Of a stretch of 64,000 bases of DNA, positions 42,597-50,300 are shown one piece after another; within the stretch, counting starts at the first letter, position 1, and every line of letters starts with the position of its first letter. Under the pieces are notes generated by a model. That model did not search any database. It was not told the DNA's origin and was given only the letters and a program-made list of their open reading frames with translations. The stretch lies in assembly GCA_028867755.1 (NCBI GenBank), contig JAGWFT010000001.1, positions 1-64,000 of the forward strand, read 5' to 3'. Source of the stretch: Nitrososphaerota archaeon. Lineage in GTDB: Archaea; Thermoproteota; Nitrososphaeria; Nitrososphaerales; Nitrosopumilaceae. The position numbers and the translations under genes are program-made.

Positions 42597-43613
42597 TTAC
42601 TTTTCTACGATAAAGTGTCCATCCATTCCAAGAGCTGCATGTCCTGGGACAGTACAGATGTAATGGTATAATCCTGGAGTTCCTGCTACAAATGTAACAT
42701 CACCACTCTCGCCTGGCTTCATTGGGCTGTCGGCAGTCTTGTATGCCGCATCCCAGACAACTCCGCTTGGGTTGTTTGGATCTGTTACTATGCCAAATGC
42801 ATGAAATACCTTGCTTGGATTGGTCACATGGATTGTGACTGTATCGCCAGAGTGTACCTCGATGTCTGGGTTTGTTCCTGTACCACCTGTTCCATTAAAG
42901 CCATATTTTGAAAAGTCAGAACTGACATCAAAACTAAGTGAGAATGATTCTTTTTGTCCATTTGCTGCTGCAGTGCCGCCAGTTCCTGCTTGGATGCTAG
43001 AGCCACCACCGCTTCCTCCTCCTACGACAATCTTTCCTTCCATACCAAGTTCACGGTGTCCTGGAACTGCACAGATGTAATAATAAGTGCCAGCTGATGC
43101 TGGAATAAAGGTAACAGTGCCGCTCTGTCCTGGCTTCATTGGGCTGTCGGCAGTTGCAATTGTTGTACCGTCAATTGCAGGTCCCGGACCACTTGTGGAT
43201 GCAGTAACTGCAAATGCATGAAATGACTTGCCGCCGTTTGTAACAGAAAACACAATCTTGTCACCAACATTTGCGTCGATCTCTGGATCAGATCCTTGGG
43301 CTCCCGAAGGTGCGTTAAAGCCGTACTTTGAAAAATCAGGCGACTCTACAAATTTTAATGAGACATCAATCTCTTTTCCTGAAAATGTTCCTTGTGTAGA
43401 TGATGGACCACTGCCTGTCTGGGCCGAAGCTTGTTTTTCCATCTGTTCTTCTTGAGTTTTACCTGCATTTGGCAAGTAAGAGTTCCAATAATCATAATGT
43501 GTGAAAAATAGAGCTGCACCTATCACTTGAACGCCGATAATAATTGCAAGCATCTTTCCAAGTCTTCTAGATGATGTCCTATAGATTTGTGCATCGTGTT
43601 CGTTATGGCTCAT
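42597..43613 (-). CDS. membrane-anchored two-domain cupredoxin
   Basis: 338 residues from the ATG at 43613, just after the oxidase subunit I stop; a start at 43634 would overlap it. One N-terminal membrane helix is followed by two plastocyanin-like domains that arose by duplication. Each has a type 1 copper site: His in SFHAFA or VFHAFG, then Cys, His and Met in YICxVPGHxxLGMxG. A Gly/Ser-rich linker joins them. Such blue copper proteins replace cytochrome c as electron carriers in ammonia-oxidising archaea. It probably delivers electrons to the CuA site of the adjacent oxidase. Confidence 0.92.
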   Translation of the reverse strand: MSHNEHDAQIYRTSSRRLGKMLAIIIGVQVIGAALFFTHYDYWNSYLPNAGKTQEEQMEKQASAQTGSGPSSTQGTFSGKEIDVSLKFVESPDFSKYGFNAPSGAQGSDPEIDANVGDKIVFSVTNGGKSFHAFAVTASTSGPGPAIDGTTIATADSPMKPGQSGTVTFIPASAGTYYYICAVPGHRELGMEGKIVVGGGSGGGSSIQAGTGGTAAANGQKESFSLSFDVSSDFSKYGFNGTGGTGTNPDIEVHSGDTVTIHVTNPSKVFHAFGIVTDPNNPSGVVWDAAYKTADSPMKPGESGDVTFVAGTPGLYHYICTVPGHAALGMDGHFIVEK

Positions 43614-43614
43614 A

Positions 43615-45162
43615 TCAGTATCCCGAGTGGCCACCGTGTGGGTTCTTTGCCGCTACTGGATAGTAATACTTGCCACCAAGTCCCCATGGATCGTCCATGT
43701 TGGCTGGCTTGCCTTTTGCAGAGTAGTATATCAACGAGGCCAAAAATACCGCAAAGCTTGCTCCAAGTATCCATGCACCAACTGATGCAATCTGGTTTAG
43801 CTGTGTCCATGATGTAAATTCTGGTGGATAATCATAGATTCTTCTTGGCATTCCCTCAAGTCCAAGCAGGTGTTGTGTAAAGAATACTTGAACAGTTCCC
43901 CAGAACATTCCTATAAAGTGAACGTTTGCCCACTTTTCGCTGTACATTCTTCCTGTGATGTATGGGAACATGTAGTATACCATTGCTACAAATCCAAATC
44001 CAATTGTTCCTGTGAGGAACAAGTGCATGTGACCTACTACCCAGTAGGTTCCATGTGAGATAAAGTCTAGTGGCATTGCAGAGTTTAGCACACCGCCTGC
44101 ACCTGCAGAGAAGAATAATGCAATTCCACCAACTGCAAATTTCATTGGAGCTGCAAACTTGATTCTGCCTCCCCACATTGTTGCAAGGAAGTTAAAGACG
44201 TGCATTCCAGATGCTGGAACTGCGGCTAGAGTACCAATCATAAAGACAACTTTGGTTGTAAAGTCCATTCCAGTTGAATACATGTGATGCCCCCAAGATG
44301 CAAAACCTATGATGCCAAGCATTACAAATGCAAATACACCTGATGCCTGACTGTACAGTGGCTTTCTTGAGAACCGTGGAATAATTTCATACATCATTCC
44401 AATTGCTGGAAGTAAGAAGATGTACACCTCAGGATGGAACGTGAACCAAAACAGGTGCAGGTATGCAATAGGGTCTCCACCTGCAAATGGATTGAAAAAT
44501 CCTGAGATTCCAAGTCTGTCTGTTAGCATCATGATAAGTGCTGCTGCATAAGTTGGCATTGCAACTATTGTCATAAGCGAAACTGTAAGCATCGACCATG
44601 CAAACAATGGGACTCGCCTCAATGGAAGGTCTGGGTGCTTGCACTTGAGGATTGTTACAACAAAGTTAATCGATGATAAAATTGATGATATGCCAAGAAT
44701 CTTCATGCCAAATATGAACATGTCTGCAGCCGGACCAGGTGCTCGAATTATAGAGTATGGGGCGTATGAAACCCAAGTTGTGTCTGCAAATCCAAGCCAG
44801 AGCAATGCGCCACCAACTGGGTTCATCCAGAATGCGATTGCATTTAGTTTTGGATACGCCATGTCTTTGTATCTGACCATGATTGGAACCAAGATGTTGC
44901 CAATGCCGTTTGCAACCGGAAGTGCAAACAAGAAGAGCATTGTAAGACCATGAACCGTAAATATTCTGTTAAATGTTGCCGAGTCTGATATTAGGACACC
45001 TTGGCCTGGGAAGAACAAGTGTGTTCTGATTATCATGGCCAAGACTCCGGCCATAAACAAAAATGTAAGACCTGTTATTGTATATAGATAACCTACATCA
45101 GTGTGATGTGTTGAAAACATTATCTGCCAGACTGGTCTTGGTTTTTGAAGTTCTAGTACCAT
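43615..45162 (-). CDS. coxA: heme-copper terminal oxidase subunit I
   Basis: 515 residues with 12 membrane helices. Heme and CuB ligands are visible: His in FTVHGLTML, HPEVY (the His-Tyr cross-link), the His pair WGHHMYS, and HMHLFLTG near the second heme. The length fits an A-type oxidase without subunit III fusion. It reduces O2 to water and pumps protons across the membrane. It lies 58 bases downstream of the CuA subunit gene and directly upstream of the two-domain cupredoxin, all in one minus-strand operon. Confidence 0.97.
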   Translation of the reverse strand: MVLELQKPRPVWQIMFSTHHTDVGYLYTITGLTFLFMAGVLAMIIRTHLFFPGQGVLISDSATFNRIFTVHGLTMLFLFALPVANGIGNILVPIMVRYKDMAYPKLNAIAFWMNPVGGALLWLGFADTTWVSYAPYSIIRAPGPAADMFIFGMKILGISSILSSINFVVTILKCKHPDLPLRRVPLFAWSMLTVSLMTIVAMPTYAAALIMMLTDRLGISGFFNPFAGGDPIAYLHLFWFTFHPEVYIFLLPAIGMMYEIIPRFSRKPLYSQASGVFAFVMLGIIGFASWGHHMYSTGMDFTTKVVFMIGTLAAVPASGMHVFNFLATMWGGRIKFAAPMKFAVGGIALFFSAGAGGVLNSAMPLDFISHGTYWVVGHMHLFLTGTIGFGFVAMVYYMFPYITGRMYSEKWANVHFIGMFWGTVQVFFTQHLLGLEGMPRRIYDYPPEFTSWTQLNQIASVGAWILGASFAVFLASLIYYSAKGKPANMDDPWGLGGKYYYPVAAKNPHGGHSGY

Positions 45163-45220
45163 AAAGTTCCCTCTATCTTTTCAAATGTTTTTGCTGTAAA
45201 TAAAACGTTTTTGGTTATTT

Positions 45221-45646
45221 TCAAGACTTGTCATCCTCCACCACAAGCGATCCTCTCATGTTATAGTGCAAAAGACCGCAATACTCCCTGCATTGTATAG
45301 GATAGGTTCCTGCTGTGTCTGGTGCAAACCATGCATGGTTTGTGTGGCCTGGGACTGCATCTTCGAAGACCACCCAGTCTGGAATGTTAAATGAGTGCAT
45401 TACGTCTCTTGAATAGATCTCAAAGACATATGCATGGCCTTTTTTGACATGCAATGTGCTGATTTCTTTTGTACCATCTGCATGCTCAAATGACCAGAAC
45501 CACTGCTGACCTGTTACCTTGATAACCTCGGCATCAGCCGGGACATCCTCAACTGCTTTTTGGACTATCCAAGAATCTACACCGACATATATCAAAACTG
45601 CAATTACTATGGCAACAAAGACCCACTCTGCTGTGTCATGACCCAT
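45221..45646 (-). CDS. coxB: oxidase subunit II, CuA domain part
   Basis: 141 residues. A single membrane helix (about 8-24) is followed by the CuA cupredoxin. Aromatic residues QQWFWSFEH come before it, and the copper ligands are His in MHSFNIP and the CREYCGLLHYNM cluster. The first membrane helix of a normal subunit II is missing. It is supplied by the preceding gene, whose stop codon directly abuts this ATG (TAG-ATG). Electrons arriving at CuA pass to heme A in subunit I. Confidence 0.93.
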   Translation of the reverse strand: MGHDTAEWVFVAIVIAVLIYVGVDSWIVQKAVEDVPADAEVIKVTGQQWFWSFEHADGTKEISTLHVKKGHAYVFEIYSRDVMHSFNIPDWVVFEDAVPGHTNHAWFAPDTAGTYPIQCREYCGLLHYNMRGSLVVEDDKS

Positions 45647-45955
45647 CTAATGACCCTCCTCTTCGTAGCTCCCAGATGTCGGATCCTCAAGATGCTCCCA
45701 CTTGGTAGGACTCTTGTTCTTTGGGTTTGATTCTCGAAATCTCCAGACAAGCCAGATCATTGTACCTGATACTATGGCACCGACTGTAAATGCTGCAGTG
45801 GTCATTCTGAAGAACTCGTTCCATACCTCTGCCCTTAGGTTGATGTATTGTTTTGCAGATGTCTGTTGTGCAAGTTGTGCATGTGCAAAGTGCAACTGGG
45901 AGACCAGAGCCACAGCAACTAATGTTATAATGGAAATAGCAATGAGAGTTTTCAT
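45647..45955 (-). CDS. small oxidase subunit, probable N-terminal half of subunit II
   Basis: 102 residues. A signal peptide (cleavage near AHAQ) is followed by one membrane helix (about 54-71: FFRMTTAAFTVGAIVSGTMI) ending WLVWRFRES, which closely resembles the first helix of subunit II in other oxidases. An acidic tail ends the protein. Its stop is immediately followed by the coxB ATG, with AGGAGG-like bases inside its last codons for translational coupling. It leads the operon, and a TATA box lies 28-35 bases upstream. A split subunit II is the simplest reading. Confidence 0.8.
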   Translation of the reverse strand: MKTLIAISIITLVAVALVSQLHFAHAQLAQQTSAKQYINLRAEVWNEFFRMTTAAFTVGAIVSGTMIWLVWRFRESNPKNKSPTKWEHLEDPTSGSYEEEGH

Positions 45956-45983
45956 TGGCTGTTTTCACGTGCGCTCCACTTTC

Positions 45984-45991
45984 TATTTAAG
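45984..45991 (-). promoter_or_regulatory. TATA box of the oxidase operon
   Basis: CTTAAATA (minus strand) is centred about 32 bases before the first ATG of the operon at 45955. It predicts a very short 5' leader. Confidence 0.45.
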
Positions 45992-46063
45992 CGTTTTGAA
46001 GATTGTCAGCGATCAATTGTCAAGTTTTTAGGACATGCATAATTACTACGATCTTTTAGGAAA

Positions 46064-47176
46064 TTATTTTATTATCTGTTTTTGTGATAGATATGTTAGC
46101 ATATCGCCAAATTCTTGCCTTGATATCTCTTTGTTTGATAGCCACAGGGCAGGCTTTTCAACCCATTGTGGTATGCTGTTTCCTTTCATATCAAAATCTT
46201 CAAGTAGGTTTTCTGTACTATTGTAGTCTTGAGGATACATAATCCAGTTTGCAACGTCGTCTGATAATGTTGTAGGGTCATCTTTTTGTAGCAATAATAG
46301 CATTTCTTTGCTTATAAGAAGATGATATTCAGGATAACAGTTTAGCATGGTATAGTTGTTTTTATGATAAAAATTCCAGTCATTACAGGATACATCATAC
46401 TCGAATCTTGAGTTGTCTGGATTCCAACCAAATCCATTTTTGATATCAACGTTGGGGTAGCCATGACCGTGTACTAGCGTTATAGTGTTGTTGTTATAGT
46501 TTACAGTTACCCGTGCATAAAGTGCATTAGGATAGAGAAAAACGACATCTTTGTGACTAGTTATTGCATCAAACTCTTTTTGCGTAACGTATTCGTTGTG
46601 CAGTACTATGACTCGTTTGTATTGCTTTAAAATATCTGGATTTTTATCAACATCTTGGTCCTTGACATATGGATAATCAAGCAACTTTAAGATCAATCCC
46701 CCAATGATGCTTGATGCCTGAACGCCATTTACTTTGTCAGGTATTGGTACTGTCAGGCAACTGGCATCACATTGTTTGCTGTAGTAATAGTAGAAACCGT
46801 GATCCCCATATGCAGCTTGGGTAAAACTTGGATAGATGAACACAATGTCTTTTGATTTATTTGCCAATCCTATATGCGAATACAGATCACTGAGCTCAGG
46901 CTTTAATGACAATGAAAGTGATATTTGGTTTCCTTGGTTGTCGTATGTTGGGACAATATTGAAAAGCATTCTATCAGATGGAATTTGTAAAACCTGTTTT
47001 TGTCCTTCTGAGTTGGAGACAATCTCCAGATAGCCCTGTGTTTGATTTTGTACATTGAATGCATTTGTATAAGCATATTCTGGAGTCTGCGCAATAGCTA
47101 CATTTGGTATCATTGAAAATAACAGAGCAGCAAAAAGAAATACAGATAACTCTAGTTTGTGCCCGTACAACCCCAT
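46064..47176 (-). CDS. exported protein with one C-terminal Trp-rich repeat
   Basis: 370 residues. A signal peptide (hydrophobic 10-25, ending near AIAQ) is followed by an alpha/beta extracellular domain rich in Tyr, Asp and Asn, with four Cys (paired in CDASC) and a His-rich loop (LVHGHGY). Segments such as VIVLHNEYVTQKEFDAI and GVQASSIIGG look enzymatic but match no family I can name. The C-terminus carries a single divergent copy of the Trp-rich repeat (WVEKPALWLSNKEISRQEF). It lies between the oxidase operon and the S-layer gene. Confidence 0.78.
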   Translation of the reverse strand: MGLYGHKLELSVFLFAALLFSMIPNVAIAQTPEYAYTNAFNVQNQTQGYLEIVSNSEGQKQVLQIPSDRMLFNIVPTYDNQGNQISLSLSLKPELSDLYSHIGLANKSKDIVFIYPSFTQAAYGDHGFYYYYSKQCDASCLTVPIPDKVNGVQASSIIGGLILKLLDYPYVKDQDVDKNPDILKQYKRVIVLHNEYVTQKEFDAITSHKDVVFLYPNALYARVTVNYNNNTITLVHGHGYPNVDIKNGFGWNPDNSRFEYDVSCNDWNFYHKNNYTMLNCYPEYHLLISKEMLLLLQKDDPTTLSDDVANWIMYPQDYNSTENLLEDFDMKGNSIPQWVEKPALWLSNKEISRQEFGDMLTYLSQKQIIK

Positions 47177-47349
47177 GATGCTGTATATGTTCAGAGTATT
47201 TGGGTTTTTAGAAAGTGGGTGTTATGTGGATATGTATCATATGAAAAAATTTGAAAACTATGATATAGGTTAAGAAAAATGTATGCTGAAATTTAATGTT
47301 AATAATAGAAGATATCTATTTGATAACTTTCGTTAGGAGTTTATTTTAA

Positions 47350-47370
47350 TAAAAAGGAAAAAGGGGAAAG
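47350..47370 (-). terminator. T-rich terminator of the S-layer gene
   Basis: On the minus strand the sequence just after the S-layer stop reads CTTTCCCCTTTTTCCTTTTT. Runs of T directly downstream of a highly expressed gene are the archaeal intrinsic termination signal. Confidence 0.5.
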
Positions 47371-47397
47371 TTAGTTGTTTTTGTTTGTGTATCTAGT

Positions 47398-50300
47398 CTA
47401 CTGTACTGTGATCGTTGTACTCAATGGTGGCGACAGTGCGTTTGGATTGTCAATGCTCTGCCATACAAAGATTTGAGCAGTGTATGTGCCAGCTGCTGAC
47501 GGAGTCCAAGACTGTGCCGGGTTGAGTGATTGACCTGCAGATAGTGTACCTGTGATCCATGAGAGTGATACAGTCACGCCGTTGCCATCCTGTATTTGTA
47601 CAAGATATGCAAATGGCTGATCAGTATTCTGGCCGTTTGCCAAATCAGCAGTCACTTGGATCTGCTGACCGACTTTGACGTTACCAGTGATTGCGTTACC
47701 AAACGAGTCAACTATTCTTGGGTTGGTAGCCGGCGCTCTTTCGAGTGGAGGCACAACTGTTCCAATGAATGTTGTCGCGGTTAGACGCAACTGATCGCTT
47801 GGTGTGTATGGCGGTGGCAAGGTTCTATCCTTGTATTCGCCAGTTACTGTGTCACCTTCTGAAACGTGCAACCTGTTTCCGGATGAACCGAAGTTGGTTG
47901 TAAAGTACACAGTACCTTGGAAGATACCGGTATCTTGGCCTGTCTCTGTCATGGTGAGTTTGATACCACCTGAATCAGAGTCTGACCACACGTTGGTGTC
48001 GAATTTATCGATAGCCTTTGGATTGAGGTTCATGTCTGGGTCTACGATTTGCAATACTCCTTGACCGTTAGCTGGGTAGCTTGACTGCAACCATGAGATT
48101 TCACCAATGTTCCATCTGATTAGAGCAGAACCAGTTACTGTTTGATCTCTTGTGAATTCAAACGATACTGATACGCCGTCAGAATCTTCTGCTGGTAGGA
48201 ATCCGTCAGTTGGACCACATTGAGTACTAGCTGAGCAGGTTCCTGCCAAATTGCCAATGTTTCCAGTTGGATTCTGACCTGGGTTTCCGCCATCAACACC
48301 ACCAACGCCTTTTAGATTGGCATCGCCTGTGAGGATGACATAGCCAGTAAAGATACCTGTGTCTACTCCGGTCTCAGTTAGCGTGTAGTAGATTTGGTGG
48401 CCTCTTGTAGAGACAATCACGTTATCTTCTCCGCCATTGTTACCGATAGTATCAATCAGGTTTGGATCAAAGTTGTGATCTGGTGCGACTACGGTTATAT
48501 AGACACGATCAGTCCAGGTGTATACCTTCTGGTCGAGTTCAACTGTTGCACCAAAGTTAGATGTGTAGATTGTCAGCTCAATGTCTTGGCTGTTGCTACC
48601 CACCGTTTTGGCACCTGCTGGACCCCAGTCAGTATATTCTAGGTTGATCTGTTCGCCTCTTTCAAGTTGAGTGGTACCAAGTTGTTTTGGAATCTTGATA
48701 ACTGATTGGAAGATGCCTGTGTCTTTACCTGTCTCTACAAATGTTGAGGGCTTGGCATCAAAGGCTGCCTGTTGACCACCGAGTTGGCCCATGGTACCCT
48801 TGAATGCATGCGAATCCCACTCAATTAGATCAAGTGGTAAAGTCTCAGCCTGTTGTGAGTCTAGGTTAAAGTCTGGTTCTACCAAGGTTAAGATCATGTC
48901 TGAACCTATGATGTAGACAGACTTGTCTGATTGTAGTACACCGTTTCTTAAGTCAAATGTTGCAGAGTCTGTAACAGTTTGTGGTTTGCCCGATGAGTCA
49001 CTCTGATCAAAGTATGTCACAGTGAGTACATCACCCTGTCTTACACAGTAATTCATGACTGTTGGATTTGCTGTAACACCGTTTTGTGTGTTAGCAACCA
49101 CAAGAATTCTGTTTTGGATAAGGTTACTAAATCCAGAGCCTCCACTGATGGTTTGGTCCCAGTTATCTACCTGTGGACAATCGTTGTTACCTGCTACTGG
49201 AGCAGGGCCGTCAGTCAATTCTATTGGAAGATCTGTTTGGAAGATTCCAGCACCTGGTGTAATCTCTTGCATTGGACCAAGATCAGGCACAGAGTTCCAT
49301 GTAGGACTATTCTGTGGTGGTAGCTGAGCTGCTCCAATATCAATGATGTGACCTGGTGTTTTAGTTGGGCCTCCAGCAGTTGCCAATAGTACTGATTGAC
49401 CAGATCGTGAGATCTGGAATGCCACTGGACCGTGTGTCAGTGATGTCTGTGTTCCTACAAGGGTTCCCATAACACCTACGTTGATGAAATTGGTTCCTGT
49501 AGCTGCAGTGGTATAGTCTGGGTCATTGACTCTTGTGTGTACAAGGACTTTGCCTTGTGGCAATACGTTTGTACTGATGAGTCCTGTTCCAGATACATCC
49601 CTATGAAGTGGGAATACACCTGACTGGCTTGCTTTTCCTTGTACTGTAGCTGGATTAAAGCTAGCTGTACCTGCAGTGGCACCGACAGTACCAAATGGTA
49701 CTGGGTACACAGATTTGTCTAGTTTAACTGAACCAGTGTTACCTCTTATACCAGCATTATCTGATATCTCTACTAGCTTACCAGATTCATCACGGAAGTC
49801 AACATAGTTGACCTTCATGTTTTGGCCGTTGGCTACGACACCTTGTATAGTACCACTAAGATTCTGACAAATTTGGTCTGGAATCTCGAAGGTACCTGTG
49901 AAGATGCCTGAGCCGGCAGCAGTTTCAACTAATGTGAATCCTGTTGCTGCAAAGCCTCCTGGGGCTCCTAGAGGTGTTAGACCACCAGTAAATGTTGGAC
50001 AGGTGGCAGTTCCAGCAATACCCGGAATGACTGTGTTAGTCCATCGGATGTCTTGCTGGCCAAATTGTATATCAAGCATTCTGCCAATTGCTTGGCCGTT
50101 TGAATACAAACCAAGTCCAGACTTACCGACTGTATCGGTGGCTGGATCTATTGGGGCTCCTCCTGTTGCTGGTGCGACTGTGTTGTATATTACAACCAAG
50201 TCGTTGTTGGTGTTAAGATCTGGATCGTTAACTGTAACTGTTACAGTGTCTCCTACCTTGTATGTCTTCTGGTCAAATGATACAGTTCCAGAGTGAGTTG

